Below are positions 40,956 to 51,867 of a stretch of DNA of 64,000 bases, piece by piece; within the stretch, counting starts at the first letter, position 1; each line of letters begins with the position of its first letter. The position numbers were made by a program, and so were the translations under genes. The notes beneath the pieces are model-generated. The model worked only from the letters and a program-made list of their open reading frames with translations, was not told the origin of the DNA and did not search any database. Source of the stretch: Aminicella lysinilytica (lineage in GTDB: Bacteria > Bacillota > Clostridia > Peptostreptococcales > Anaerovoracaceae); the NCBI RefSeq assembly GCF_004362975.1, contig NZ_SNXO01000004.1:33297-97296 (forward strand), in the 5' to 3' direction.

Positions 40956-42857
40956 CTATTTATTTTCGTCCTTGTCATCATCGACTACTGTGTAATCTGC
41001 ATCGACAACATTATCGTCATTTCCTGCGCCGCCTGCATTTCCGCCTGCTGCTCCGGCGCCACCAGCTGCTCCCATATCAGGGCCGGCACCTGCGGCTCCG
41101 CCTGCTGCCTGCTGCTGCTGTGCGGCCTGCTCATACATCTTAGCTGAAACTGCATGGAACTTCTCTGTAAGTACGTCAGTCTTTGCCTTGATGTCATCAG
41201 GATTATTAGCTTCCAGAGCCTTCTTCAGGTCTTCCTTAGCTGTCTCAAGGTCGGTCTTCTCCTCCTCTGAGATCTTGCCCTCAAGTTCTTTCAATGCCTT
41301 TTCAGTTTCATATACCAGGGACTCAGCCTTGTTTTTCTCTTCTATTTCTTCCTTCTTCTGCTTATCCTCTTCAGCGAACTTAGCGGCCTCTTCTACCTTC
41401 TGTTTGATTTCATCATCAGACAGATTAGTTGAAGATGTTATTGTAATATTCTGCTGTTTTCCTGTGCCCAGATCCTTAGCGCTTACGTTAACGATGCCGT
41501 TAGCATCGATGTCGAAGGTTACCTCGATCTGAGGGATACCACGCTGAGCCGGTGCGATTCCTGTCAGCTGGAAACGTCCTAACGTGATGTTTCCTGCAGC
41601 CATGTCTCTTTCACCCTGCATTACGTGGATATCAACTGCTGTCTGATTATCAGCGGCAGTTGAGAATATCTGACTCTTCTTTGTAGGAATAGTAGTGTTT
41701 CTCTCGATAAGCTTAGTTGCTACTCCGCCCAGTGTCTCGATGGACAGTGACAACGGTGTTACATCCAGAAGAAGTACATCGTTGACTTCACCGGTAAGTA
41801 CGCCGGCCTGGATAGATGCACCTACTGCTACGCACTCATCAGGATTGATACCCTTGAAAGGTTCTTTGCCTGTGACTTTCTTAACTGCATCCTGTACTGC
41901 AGGGATCCTTGTGGAACCGCCTACCAGAATTACCTTGGAAATGTCAGCGTTACTTACGCCTGCATCATGCATAGCCTTATTCATAGGCTCTATAGTCTTA
42001 TTTACAAGATCAGCTGTCAGCTGGTCGAATTTAGCTCTTGTCAGATCCATATTCAGATGTAGAGGGCCTGCGTCTGTTACTGTGATGAACGGCAGGTTGA
42101 TGTTGGTTGTCTGAGCGCTGGAAAGTTCTTTCTTAGCCTTCTCTGCAGCTTCCTTCAATCTCTGAAGAGCCATCTTGTCGCTTCTCAGATCAACGCCGTT
42201 TTCCTTGGCAAATGTATCTGCCATGTAGTTCATTACTACGTTATCGAAATCATCACCGCCCAGATGAGTATCACCATTAGTAGCGAGTACTTCGAATACG
42301 CCGTCGCCAAGTTCCAATATGGATACATCGAATGTGCCGCCGCCCAGGTCGTATACCAGGATCTTATGAGCTCCATCTTCCTTATCCAAGCCATAGGACA
42401 GTGATGCTGCCGTAGGCTCGTTGATTATTCTCTTGACATCAAGTCCGGCGATCCTGCCGGCATCCTTGGTTGCCTGTTTCTGAGCATCTGAGAAGTATGC
42501 AGGTACAGTGATAACTGCCTCTGTTACTTTCTCTCCCAGATAACTCTCAGCATCTGTCTTCAGTTTAGTCAGGATCATTGCTGAAATATCCTGCGGCGTG
42601 TATTTCTTACCGTCGATTTCAACGGTGTAATCTTCACCCATATGCCTTTTGATAGATGTGATAGTTCTTTCCGGATTGGTTACTGCTTGCCTTTTCGCAG
42701 TTTCTCCGACCAATCTCTCTCCGCCTTTCGTAAATCCTACAACGGACGGTGTTGTTCTGTTTCCTTCTGCATTTGCAATAACTGTAGGATCTCCACCTTC
42801 GAGTACTGCAACGCAGCTGTTAGTAGTTCCTAAGTCTATACCAATTACTTTAGCCAT
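40956..42857 (-). CDS. dnaK: Chaperone DnaK (Hsp70)
   Basis: A 633-residue ATP-dependent chaperone. The nucleotide domain has the phosphate-1 motif [30 protein letters not shown] near 170 and [11 protein letters not shown] near 310. The substrate-binding domain starts after the linker [20 protein letters not shown] helical lid follows, and then a low-complexity Gln/Gly/Ala tail ending in acidic DDDKDENK. Length is normal for Firmicutes. The ribosome site is AGGAGGAAAC. Confidence 0.98.
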   Translation of the reverse strand: MAKVIGIDLGTTNSCVAVLEGGDPTVIANAEGNRTTPSVVGFTKGGERLVGETAKRQAVTNPERTITSIKRHMGEDYTVEIDGKKYTPQDISAMILTKLKTDAESYLGEKVTEAVITVPAYFSDAQKQATKDAGRIAGLDVKRIINEPTAASLSYGLDKEDGAHKILVYDLGGGTFDVSILELGDGVFEVLATNGDTHLGGDDFDNVVMNYMADTFAKENGVDLRSDKMALQRLKEAAEKAKKELSSAQTTNINLPFITVTDAGPLHLNMDLTRAKFDQLTADLVNKTIEPMNKAMHDAGVSNADISKVILVGGSTRIPAVQDAVKKVTGKEPFKGINPDECVAVGASIQAGVLTGEVNDVLLLDVTPLSLSIETLGGVATKLIERNTTIPTKKSQIFSTAADNQTAVDIHVMQGERDMAAGNITLGRFQLTGIAPAQRGIPQIEVTFDIDANGIVNVSAKDLGTGKQQNITITSSTNLSDDEIKQKVEEAAKFAEEDKQKKEEIEEKNKAESLVYETEKALKELEGKISEEEKTDLETAKEDLKKALEANNPDDIKAKTDVLTEKFHAVSAKMYEQAAQQQQAAGGAAGAGPDMGAAGGAGAAGGNAGGAGNDDNVVDADYTVVDDDKDENK

Positions 42858-42869
42858 TAATGTTTCCTC

Positions 42870-43502
42870 CTAATTATTTACCTTGACCATTGACGGTCTG
42901 ATTACTTTACTATTTAACGTATATCCCTTTTGCATGACCTCTGTTACTTTTCCGCTGTCATAATCGTCATTGTCTTCGGTCATTACCGCATTGTGGAAGT
43001 TAGGATCGAATTCCTCTCCCAATGCATTTATTTCTTCAAGCCCGGCCTTCTCCAGAACGCCTGTAAGTTGTTTGAAAATCAATTTCATGCCTTCTACGTA
43101 ACTTTCATCAGAACACTCGTGATCCAGAGCTCTCTCGAAGTTGTCAACAACTTCCAGCAACTGAGAAACGATCTTCTCATTTGCATAGGCGTAAATGTCA
43201 CCTTTATCCTTCTCTGTTCTGCGTTTGTAATTCTGAAAGTCTGCCATGAGCCTCAGATACTTGGCATTTAAGGCCTCGTCCTCTTTCTTCTCTGGTTCTT
43301 CTGTCTTGGCATTTTCTGCATTTTCATCTTTATCCTCGGTTGCCTTAGCCTTGTCCTCGTCTTTAGTCTCAGCCTTTTCTCCGGTCTGAGCCTCTGATCC
43401 GGACTCCGCTTCAGTAGCCTCGGTCTCAGTCGGATCCGGGGTGTTCTGCCCCTTTTCTTCCTTGAGTTCTTCTTCATTAGCTGTCTTGTTTTCGTTACTC
43501 AT
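42870..43502 (-). CDS. grpE: Nucleotide exchange factor GrpE
   Basis: A 210-residue partner of DnaK that releases ADP. The N-terminal ~75 residues are a highly charged Glu/Lys/Thr-rich tail that is longer than in many homologues. The conserved part begins YLRLMADFQNYKRRTEKDK and ends with LGEEFDPNFHNAVM and VTEVMQKGYTLNSKVIRPSMVKV. The first ATG, at 43517, lies inside hrcA; ATG 43502 (MSNENK), overlapping the hrcA stop region, is my choice. DnaK follows 12 bases later. Confidence 0.95.
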   Translation of the reverse strand: MSNENKTANEEELKEEKGQNTPDPTETEATEAESGSEAQTGEKAETKDEDKAKATEDKDENAENAKTEEPEKKEDEALNAKYLRLMADFQNYKRRTEKDKGDIYAYANEKIVSQLLEVVDNFERALDHECSDESYVEGMKLIFKQLTGVLEKAGLEEINALGEEFDPNFHNAVMTEDNDDYDSGKVTEVMQKGYTLNSKVIRPSMVKVNN

Positions 43503-44544
43503 CTTCTTCATCCTCACCGCCTTCTAATCGAAAAGTCTTATTCAGATTTTCCGTCAGATACTCTACTATAGAAGTTATTTCTCCATACTGCATCCTCGTC
43601 GGTCCGATCACTCCGATCTTTCCGACCAGTTGTCCATCTACATGATAGGTAGCAGTTATCAGAGAACAATCATTCATAGCGTCATCAGCATTTTCCCCGC
43701 CGATGGTCACTATCATACCGTCATCTCTGCTCATTAGGGTCTTGACGAAATCGTCTCTCTTATCGAAAAGAGATACGAAGTTCTTGGCTCGCGTCAGATT
43801 ATTGTACTCCGGTATATCGAATATGTGACTCAGTCCATCCATATACAGATGAACATCCAGCATATCCGCCAGGGTACGCATGAAATTCGGCATAATGTTC
43901 TCCGCCAGACTGCTCATGGCCGTGATATCTGTATTGAAGTCTTCTACTATCTGACCCGTCAGCACTTCCGTGAGCCTTCTGCCCTGATAATTATATGTAA
44001 TATTCTTTGCCAGAATCTGCAAAGCTTCCTTAGTATACGGCACCTTCAGTTTCAGGGCCGTGTTTGATATCTTGCCGCTTTCGGCAACTATCATAAGCAC
44101 TACCGTATGCTCATCTACCGGCAGAAGATTTACGAATCTAAGCGTATCCTCTTCTTTAGTAGGCGTCATAGCAAAAGATGCCAGGTTGGTTATCTCTGAC
44201 AACAATTCTGCTGCGTGCTTGATGGTCTTATCGAATTCCTCCATATCAGATCTGAGAGTATTCTTAATAGCCTCTTTAGCCTCAGGAGATACCTCGACTT
44301 TACCCATCATATCATTTACATATAGTCTATAGGCCTTATCTGAAGGCACCCTTCCGGCTGACGTATGGGGATGTGTAAGATAACCCATATCCTCCAGATC
44401 GCTCATTTCATTTCTGATAGTAGCGGGGCTTATAGCCATATCGAATTTCTTAGCCAGAGTTCTCGAACCAACAGGCTCAGCCGATTTAACATAGTCACCT
44501 ATGATGGCTTGTAAAATCCTAAGTTTTCTTTCTGTTAATTCCAT
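43495..44544 (-). CDS. hrcA: Heat-inducible repressor HrcA
   Basis: A 349-residue repressor of class I heat-shock genes. The winged helix (LRILQAIIGDYVKSAEPVGSRTLAKKFD...SPATIRNEMSDLEDMGYLTHPHTSAGRVPSDKAYR) is at about 8-75, followed by the GAF-like dimerisation domain. It binds the CIRCE element located just upstream (44560-44586), so the operon is self-regulated. ATG 44544 follows AAGGAGCG. Confidence 0.97.
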   Translation of the reverse strand: MELTERKLRILQAIIGDYVKSAEPVGSRTLAKKFDMAISPATIRNEMSDLEDMGYLTHPHTSAGRVPSDKAYRLYVNDMMGKVEVSPEAKEAIKNTLRSDMEEFDKTIKHAAELLSEITNLASFAMTPTKEEDTLRFVNLLPVDEHTVVLMIVAESGKISNTALKLKVPYTKEALQILAKNITYNYQGRRLTEVLTGQIVEDFNTDITAMSSLAENIMPNFMRTLADMLDVHLYMDGLSHIFDIPEYNNLTRAKNFVSLFDKRDDFVKTLMSRDDGMIVTIGGENADDAMNDCSLITATYHVDGQLVGKIGVIGPTRMQYGEITSIVEYLTENLNKTFRLEGGEDEEDE

Positions 44545-44559
44545 GTTTTCGCTCCTTTG

Positions 44560-44586
44560 TTAGCACTCATGCTTTTAGAGTGCTAA
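44560..44586 (-). promoter_or_regulatory. CIRCE operator
   Basis: TTAGCACTC-N9-GAGTGCTAA, a perfect match to the HrcA operator, between the hrcA promoter and its start codon. Confidence 0.98.
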
Positions 44587-44597
44587 CCACTACATAT

Positions 44598-44626
44598 AAT
44601 GTACTCCATGCTTGGCTTAATGTCAA
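44598..44626 (-). promoter_or_regulatory. Promoter of hrcA-grpE-dnaK-dnaJ
   Basis: Minus strand: TTGACA (44621-44626), 17 bases, TACATT (44598-44603), directly upstream of CIRCE. It begins just after the glpK stop, with no clear terminator between. Confidence 0.75.
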
Positions 44627-44650
44627 CACTATTTATGAAAAACTTTTAAA

Positions 44651-46144
<1,494 letters not shown>

Positions 46145-46158
46145 TTAAGACCGCCCCC

Positions 46159-47274
46159 TTATACGAACATGGCCATTATCTGATTGGAAATATCTATGCC
46201 ATCCTCCGAGAGCCACAGCCTGTCGCCCTCTTCAAGAAGCGCTCCGCTGTCGAAAAACTCCTGGACTCTGGCGCGTCTGCCTTCATACACATCCCAGAAC
46301 TCCCGGCCGAAGCGCTCTGCAAATTCCCTTTTGCTGATGCCCTGCCTTTTGCGTAGGCCCGTGAATACGAACTCTCCGGCATTATCGTCGAAGTCATTCT
46401 CATGGTATTCTTCTCTGGGCTTTTCCGTTGTCCTGATGCCGTTCATGAAGGAGCTAGCGCTGTCGCCTATGCCCAGATACTCGTCAAATGACCAGTATTT
46501 CAGATTGTGCCGGCATTCGTATCCCGGCTTTGCGGCGTTCGATATTTCATAGTGGGTGTAGCCGGCTGACTTTAGCCTGCCTATGGCCCAGTGATACATG
46601 TCCCTGTCCAGACCATCGTCTAAAGGTACGAGCCTGCCATCTATATAATCATTATAGAACGGCGTGTCCTCTTCGATTTGGAGACTGTAAAATGATATAT
46701 GTTCAGGGTCCTGCATGATCACCTGCTCCACTGTGTCCTGCCACTGAGCCTTAGTCTGGCCCGGTATGGCGAACATCAGATCCACATTGATATTGTCGAA
46801 GCCGCACTTCCTGGCCATCTCATAGGTCTCCAGGAAATCGGCCCTGTCGTGGGCCCTGCCCAGATATTTCAGTATATCGTCGTCCATAGACTGGGCGCCG
46901 ATGGAAAGCCTGTTGATGCCTGTGGCCCTGTAACGCTTCAGCTTCTGAGGCGTCAGGGTCTTCGGGTTGGACTCTATGGTTATCTCTGCGTCCGACTCTA
47001 CAGCAAAATTTTCTCTGATGGCTCCCATGATGGCTTCTATGGCTTCCGGCTGAAGGATCGTCGGTGTGCCGCCGCCGATGAATATGGTGTCCACCAGGTA
47101 TTTCTTGCGGAATTCCTCGCCTTTCTCGCGGATCTTGCCTATAAGCCACTGGACATAATGGGTCTGGGCTTCCCTGGCGCCTGTAGCGTCAGTCATGGCG
47201 TTGGAATAGAATCCGCAGTAGTTGCATCTCTTCAAACAAAAAGGTACGTGTATATATATTCCAAGTTTTTTCAT
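46159..47274 (-). CDS. hemW: HemW, radical SAM heme chaperone-like protein
   Basis: A 371-residue protein of the HemN superfamily. It has the cluster motif CLKRCNYCGFYS (C-x3-C-x2-C) after IYIHVPF, the GGGTPTIL motif, and RLSIGAQSMDDDILKYLGRAHD. The motif CRHNLKYWSFDEYLGIG contains the HNxxYW heme-site pattern of HemW, which separates it from coproporphyrinogen oxidase HemN. The second radical-SAM hallmark of true HemN (the extra Cys after CxxxCxxC) is absent. It lies 9 bases after lepA, the usual neighbour in Firmicutes. Confidence 0.93.
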   Translation of the reverse strand: MKKLGIYIHVPFCLKRCNYCGFYSNAMTDATGAREAQTHYVQWLIGKIREKGEEFRKKYLVDTIFIGGGTPTILQPEAIEAIMGAIRENFAVESDAEITIESNPKTLTPQKLKRYRATGINRLSIGAQSMDDDILKYLGRAHDRADFLETYEMARKCGFDNINVDLMFAIPGQTKAQWQDTVEQVIMQDPEHISFYSLQIEEDTPFYNDYIDGRLVPLDDGLDRDMYHWAIGRLKSAGYTHYEISNAAKPGYECRHNLKYWSFDEYLGIGDSASSFMNGIRTTEKPREEYHENDFDDNAGEFVFTGLRKRQGISKREFAERFGREFWDVYEGRRARVQEFFDSGALLEEGDRLWLSEDGIDISNQIMAMFV

Positions 47275-47283
47275 TATCGCTCC

Positions 47284-49095
47284 TTATTTATTGTCGTCGT
47301 ATTTCAGCACGGCCGTAAAGGCTTCCTGCGGCACTTCGACTTTTCCGAACTGGCGCATGCGCTTCTTACCTTCCTTCTGCTTTTCCAGCAGCTTTTTCTT
47401 ACGGGAAATATCGCCGCCGTAGCACTTGGCAATTACGTCCTTGCGGTAGGCCTTGACAGTTTCTCTGGCTATTACCTTCTGCCCGACAGCCGCTTGAACA
47501 GGCACCTCGAACTGATGCATAGGGATTATTTCCTTCAGTTTCTCGCAGACGAAACGTCCTCTGTTGTATGCCTCCGACTCATGAACTATCATGGAGAAGG
47601 CATCGACCAGTTCCTTATTCAGCAGAACATCCAGTTTCACCAGATTCGAATTTTCATAGCGTATGAACTCGTAGTCCAGAGATCCGTAACCCTTGGTCTT
47701 GGATTTCAACGCATCGAAGAAATCATATATTACCTCATTCAGCGGCATCTCATAGTGCAGGTCCACGCGCTCTGTGGTAATATAGTCCATGCTGAGCATC
47801 TTTCCTCTGCGTTTCTGGCAAAGCTCCATGATGGTGCCTACATAATCCTTAGGTATCATAATGTCCGCCTTTACTATAGGTTCCTCTATGTGGTCGATCT
47901 CCGCCGGATCCGGCAGATTGGTCGGGTTCTGTATCATCTTGATTGTCCCGTCGTTTAATACTACCTTATATACTACACTTGGTGATGTGGTCACAACGGA
48001 CAGGTTGAACTCTCTCTCAAGTCTTTCAACTATGATTTCCATGTGCAAAAGTCCCAGGAATCCGCACCTGAATCCAAAGCCAAGGGCTGTTGACGTTTCA
48101 GGCTCAAAAAGAAACGCCGCGTCGTTGACCTGTAATTTTTCCAAGGCGTCTTTCACAGGTTCGTACTTTTCTCCCTCTGCAGGGTATATACCGCAGTAGA
48201 CCATAGACTGTATCTTTTTGTATCCCGGCATAGCCTGATCCGTAGGATCATCATCAAGGGTAACCGTATCGCCGACCCTTGCATCCTTGACTTCCTTGAT
48301 GCTGGCGCAGATATAACCTACGTCGCCGGCACTCAGATACTTGCTTGGTACATGGCCAGGCGCCATTACGCCGACCTCCGTTACCTCATAGACTTTCTTT
48401 GTTGCCATAAGCCTGATCATATCGCCAACCTTGACACTGCCGCCGAAGACACGGACATAAATCACCACGCCTTTGTAATTGTCATATATTGAATCAAAGA
48501 TCAATGCCTTGAGTTTTCCATTCTCGTCACCACTTGGAGGCGGTATCACCTGTACGATTTTCTCCAGAAGCCCGTCTATACCGATGCCCTCCTTGGCTGA
48601 AACCAGCGGTGCATCCTCGGCGTCTATGCCGATCATGTCCTCGATTTCCTTCTTGGTCTCATCGGGGCGGGCACTGGCCAAGTCTATTTTATTGAGACAT
48701 GGCAATATCTCCAGATCTTCATCCATTGCCAGATATACATTGCCCATAGTCTGAGCTTCTACTCCCTGAGTGCAGTCCACAACAAGAACAGCCCCCTCGC
48801 AGGCGGCCAGGCTTCTGGATACCTCGTAATTGAAGTCCACATGGCCCGGTGTGTCAATAAGGTTGAAGATGTACTCATTGCCATCCTTGGCCTTATAAAC
48901 CAGTCTGGTAGTCTGAAGCTTGATGGTTATGCCTCGCTCCCGCTCCAGATCCATGTTATCCAGATACTGCTCCTTCATGTCCCTGTGGGCCACTAGGCCG
49001 GTGTTTTCTATTATACGATCCGCCAGTGTCGACTTGCCGTGATCTATATGCGCTATAATGCTGAAATTCCTGATATATTTTTGTTTCATTTTCAT
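47284..49095 (-). CDS. lepA: Elongation factor 4 (LepA)
   Basis: A 603-residue ribosome-associated GTPase that back-translocates or remodels stalled ribosomes. G1 [13 protein letters not shown] is near residue 16, switch II is [21 protein letters not shown], and G4 is NKIDLASA. The LepA-specific C-terminus is present ([39 protein letters not shown]). ATG 49095 or 49089 could start; AAAGGCAGG precedes both. It is divergent from rpsT. Confidence 0.97.
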   Translation of the reverse strand: MKMKQKYIRNFSIIAHIDHGKSTLADRIIENTGLVAHRDMKEQYLDNMDLERERGITIKLQTTRLVYKAKDGNEYIFNLIDTPGHVDFNYEVSRSLAACEGAVLVVDCTQGVEAQTMGNVYLAMDEDLEILPCLNKIDLASARPDETKKEIEDMIGIDAEDAPLVSAKEGIGIDGLLEKIVQVIPPPSGDENGKLKALIFDSIYDNYKGVVIYVRVFGGSVKVGDMIRLMATKKVYEVTEVGVMAPGHVPSKYLSAGDVGYICASIKEVKDARVGDTVTLDDDPTDQAMPGYKKIQSMVYCGIYPAEGEKYEPVKDALEKLQVNDAAFLFEPETSTALGFGFRCGFLGLLHMEIIVERLEREFNLSVVTTSPSVVYKVVLNDGTIKMIQNPTNLPDPAEIDHIEEPIVKADIMIPKDYVGTIMELCQKRRGKMLSMDYITTERVDLHYEMPLNEVIYDFFDALKSKTKGYGSLDYEFIRYENSNLVKLDVLLNKELVDAFSMIVHESEAYNRGRFVCEKLKEIIPMHQFEVPVQAAVGQKVIARETVKAYRKDVIAKCYGGDISRKKKLLEKQKEGKKRMRQFGKVEVPQEAFTAVLKYDDNK

Positions 49096-49119
49096 CCTGC
49101 CTTTACGTTTTCTACAGTT

Positions 49120-49148
49120 ATTCTATACTAAACGTGGCTTTGTTTCAA
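49120..49148 (-). promoter_or_regulatory. Promoter of lepA-hemW
   Basis: Minus strand: TTGAAA (49143-49148), 17 bases, TAGAAT (49120-49125). Confidence 0.65.
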
Positions 49149-49164
49149 TATTTTAATTTAATAC

Positions 49165-49193
49165 TTGCAATTTCAACCACTCTATTGTATACT
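49165..49193 (+). promoter_or_regulatory. Promoter of rpsT
   Basis: TTGCAA (49165-49170), 17 bases, TATACT (49188-49193), followed by a leader with the small hairpin TTAGC/GCTAA before the ribosome site. Confidence 0.78.
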
Positions 49194-49251
49194 TACAGTT
49201 GCGAATTTAGCTTTTAAATTGCTAAAAATAAAATAAAGTGGGGTGAAAATA

Positions 49252-49524
49252 ATGGCAAACATTAAATCCGCAAAGAAAAGAATCAAGGTTATCGACAAGA
49301 AGACTACACTGAACAAGAGAGTTAAGGAAAATCTTAAGACTATCCTTAAGGACTTTGACGCAGCAGTAACTTCAGGCGATATGGAAACAGCAGCTGAGAA
49401 GAGAGATCTTGCTGAGAAGAAGCTGAAACAGGCTGCATCCAAGCATGTAATTTCCAAACAGCAGGCTAGCAGAAAAGTATCACAGGTAACTAAGAGATTC
49501 AACGCAGCACAGGCTGTAAAATAA
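49252..49524 (+). CDS. rpsT: Ribosomal protein S20
   Basis: A 90-residue, Lys-rich helical protein of the 30S subunit. The start MANIKSAKKRIKVIDKKTTLNKRVK and the C-terminal NAAQAVK match S20. ATG 49252 follows GTGGGGTG; an upstream in-frame ATG at 49243 overlaps that site. Single gene with its own promoter and terminator. Confidence 0.97.
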   Translation: MANIKSAKKRIKVIDKKTTLNKRVKENLKTILKDFDAAVTSGDMETAAEKRDLAEKKLKQAASKHVISKQQASRKVSQVTKRFNAAQAVK

Positions 49525-49573
49525 GTCTCACCCGTCCCCACCTGTGCGCAAGCTAAGCGCATATGCATTGAGC

Positions 49574-49607
49574 AAAAAAACGATGGAAAGTGTCTCCCAT
49601 CGTTTTT
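49574..49607 (+). terminator. Terminator of rpsT
   Basis: AAAAACGATGG-N9-CCATCGTTTTTATTTT, a 7-base stem with A/T extension. Confidence 0.88.
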
Positions 49608-49661
49608 ATTTTGCAGAAATTATGTTAGAATGTATATATTAAATCGGAAAGGGATGATGAA

Positions 49662-50369
49662 ATGTCACTACATATCGCTATAGACGACAAGGCTCCTGTA
49701 GCCAAGTCTGTACTTATGCCCGGCGATCCGCTCAGGGCTCAGTTTATTGCAGAGAACTATCTGGATTCTCCTGTAAGATACTCGGAGATCCGCAATATGT
49801 ACGGGTATACCGGCACCTATAAGGGAGTTCCCGTATCTGTTCAGGGGAGCGGAATGGGTATGCCGTCAATGGGCATATATTCATGGGAATTGTACAATAA
49901 TTTCGATGTTGAAAACATAATCCGCGTTGGCACAGCCGGCTCTTTTAACGATAAGATCAAGGTCGGCGACATAGTCGTCAGTTTGGCCGCATCAACAGAC
50001 TCCAACTACCAGCACGCCTTCCGAGTACCTGGACAGTACTCACCTTCCTGCAGTTATGAACTTCTCAGGAAATTGCAGCAGGCAGGGCAAGAGAACTCCA
50101 TAGATTTCACTGCAGGCAATGTGGTTTCCTGTGATGTTTTCTATGAAATCGGCGATGACTGGTGGAAGCAGTGGGCTTCTATGGATGTTTTGGCAGTTGA
50201 AATGGAAGCGGCAGCACTATATATGAACGCCGCTTATGCCGGAAAGAACGCCCTGGCCATTATGACCATCAGCGATCACTTCGTCACAGGGGAGAAAGCC
50301 ACTGTTGAACAGCGTCAGAAGGATTTCACAGATATGATGAAACTGGCTTTGGAAGCCGCAGTAAAATAA
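49662..50369 (+). CDS. deoD: Purine nucleoside phosphorylase, DeoD type
   Basis: A 235-residue hexameric-type phosphorylase that splits purine (deoxy)ribonucleosides into base and ribose 1-phosphate. The motifs VLMPGDPLRAQFIAE (phosphate site), GYTGTYKGVPVSVQGSGMGMPSMGIYSWEL and VEMEAAALYMNAA (ribose site), and the catalytic Asp in TISDHFVTGE, are present. The ribosome site is GGAAAGGGA. It stands alone between rpsT and a convergent regulator. Confidence 0.96.
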   Translation: MSLHIAIDDKAPVAKSVLMPGDPLRAQFIAENYLDSPVRYSEIRNMYGYTGTYKGVPVSVQGSGMGMPSMGIYSWELYNNFDVENIIRVGTAGSFNDKIKVGDIVVSLAASTDSNYQHAFRVPGQYSPSCSYELLRKLQQAGQENSIDFTAGNVVSCDVFYEIGDDWWKQWASMDVLAVEMEAAALYMNAAYAGKNALAIMTISDHFVTGEKATVEQRQKDFTDMMKLALEAAVK

Positions 50370-50386
50370 CGATTTATGAATCCAAA

Positions 50387-50424
50387 AACTAAAACGGAGC
50401 CTTGGTCAAGGCTCCGTTTTAGTT
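50387..50424. terminator. Strong bidirectional terminator
   Basis: AACTAAAACGGAGCCTT / AAGGCTCCGTTTTAGTT with loop GGTC, a perfect 17-base stem between deoD and the convergent BTAD regulator. Confidence 0.93.
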
Positions 50425-50464
50425 ACTTCTACAGTTTAACTAACAAATCAACCTGCAAAAAAAA

Positions 50465-50496
50465 GTGTGTTGTGTGTGTTGTGTGTGTTGTGTATG
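50465..50496. repeat. Short GTGTGTGTT tandem repeat
   Basis: About three 9-base units of GTGTGTGTT in the 180-base gap between the deoD terminator and the BTAD regulator. It is likely prone to slippage. Nothing else coding is seen in this gap. Confidence 0.8.
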
Positions 50497-50601
50497 AAAT
50501 TGATTTATCGATCAGGTTCATTGTATTATAATATGGTTACTACACGGTTACATAGTCCCTCAATACAGTAGTATTTCAGACACTTCCTACAACTTGTAGT
50601 A

Positions 50602-51837
50602 CTATTTCTTTCCTCTTGCTACCATTTTCTTCACATGGGCAGATTCAACAGGAGCCGTAGTATACATAACGCCGAAACAATCATTGGATTTATGGCTCTC
50701 GAAGTAATCTTCTATCCTTCTGGCTATCATCTGAGAATTTTCTTCTGTAACATCCGTAAACAATACAGCGTACTGTGTCGGGCCGCTTCTGGTAAAGATA
50801 TCCGCCTGACGCAGCATGAATGAGATGGCATTCTGCAATGTTCTCATATTCTCCTGCTTGTCTTTCTTGGTAACTCTGACGCCCTTCTTGATTCCCAGAG
50901 AGTACAGATCTATTCTGGCATTATCATACTGACGACCAAGCTGTCTGGCTGTAAGCCTGTAAATCTGCTTGAATTCGCCGTACTCCACCATGAAACTCGA
51001 TACATAATCTATCTTCTCTTCCAAAGTTGCCGTAAGGGCCTCCGGAGTTTCATTACGGTTAGGTCTGTCCTTCATCAGCTCCTTATATGCCGATTCGAAT
51101 TCAACGCCTGGTGTAGCGCCGTACTCGTTCTGCATCATATCCTTGACCTTCTCATACATCTTGGAGGCAGAATCATATTCCTCCATAGCTGCATAGGCAA
51201 TGATCAGATAATAATAGTATGACTCCTCGTAAGGCTGGCGCAATAACGCATCATTACATATCTCCACTATTCTCTGATATTCGCCTTTATCTGTAAGTAT
51301 AGTCTGCGCCTTATCCACAACATCTCTGTACATGTTGGAATACTGCGTCTGCAGAGCCACTGACCATGTACTGTTAGGTGTCATGCTGAGTACGTTTCCT
51401 TTGAAACAATCCAGAGCTTTTTCCAGCAGCTCAAGTTTATCATCATCGGAAATACCTTCGGCATCAGCTTCTTTTACCAGCTTTTCGAAAACCATGATAT
51501 CCACTTCGAAAGGAATGGTATCATTGAATGAATATGTGCCGTGTGAATTGAGTATTACTTCTTTTCCCGGTATAAAATCCAGCGTATCGATTTCCTTACG
51601 CAGTTTAAAAATCAGCACTTTCAATGAGTTCAGCGGGTTTGCTACCTCTGTATCGTGCCAGAGCACGTCTATCAGTTCTTCCTGACTGACAGTCCTGTCA
51701 TAGTTAAGCAGAAGATACTCGAAAAGCATCCACATTTTCTTCGCATTACCCTTGGATTTGCTTGTCCCTATGGACTTATCCTTATAGCTGACACTAAAAC
51801 CGCCCAGAGTCTTTATTACTAGTTTGGCCTCCTCCAT
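50602..51837 (-). CDS. BTAD-type transcriptional regulator with degenerate GGDEF-like end
   Basis: A 411-residue cytosolic protein. Residues 1-105 form a winged helix of the OmpR/SARP type (LLNYDRTVSQEELIDVLWHD...NSLKVLIFKLRKEID). Residues about 112-260 form a helical BTAD domain (LRQPYEESYYYYLIIAYAAMEEYDSASKMYEKV). Residues about 275-400 resemble a diguanylate cyclase fold (YRLTARQLG, LRQADIFTRSGPTQYAVLFTDVTEENSQMIARRIEDYF), but the active-site GGDEF is replaced by SGPTQ, so no catalysis is expected. It follows murE by 30 bases on the same strand. The target genes are unknown. Confidence 0.8.
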   Translation of the reverse strand: MEEAKLVIKTLGGFSVSYKDKSIGTSKSKGNAKKMWMLFEYLLLNYDRTVSQEELIDVLWHDTEVANPLNSLKVLIFKLRKEIDTLDFIPGKEVILNSHGTYSFNDTIPFEVDIMVFEKLVKEADAEGISDDDKLELLEKALDCFKGNVLSMTPNSTWSVALQTQYSNMYRDVVDKAQTILTDKGEYQRIVEICNDALLRQPYEESYYYYLIIAYAAMEEYDSASKMYEKVKDMMQNEYGATPGVEFESAYKELMKDRPNRNETPEALTATLEEKIDYVSSFMVEYGEFKQIYRLTARQLGRQYDNARIDLYSLGIKKGVRVTKKDKQENMRTLQNAISFMLRQADIFTRSGPTQYAVLFTDVTEENSQMIARRIEDYFESHKSNDCFGVMYTTAPVESAHVKKMVARGKK

Positions 51838-51867
51838 AATTAACTTCCTTTCTCATATCTTCTCAAA

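Noticed and set aside
46699..47958. 419-codon plus-strand reading frame opposite hemW and lepA
   Set aside because: It spans two recognised genes in antisense and resembles no protein; codon bias of the real genes explains it.
49525..49573. Degenerate copy of the palindrome family after rpsT
   Set aside because: A CTGTGCGCAAGCTAAGCGCAT stretch recalls the outer block of copies A2 and B, but no second arm or further blocks are present.
50465..50496. CRISPR or satellite array
   Set aside because: Only about three 9-base GT-rich units without spacers; a simple sequence repeat.
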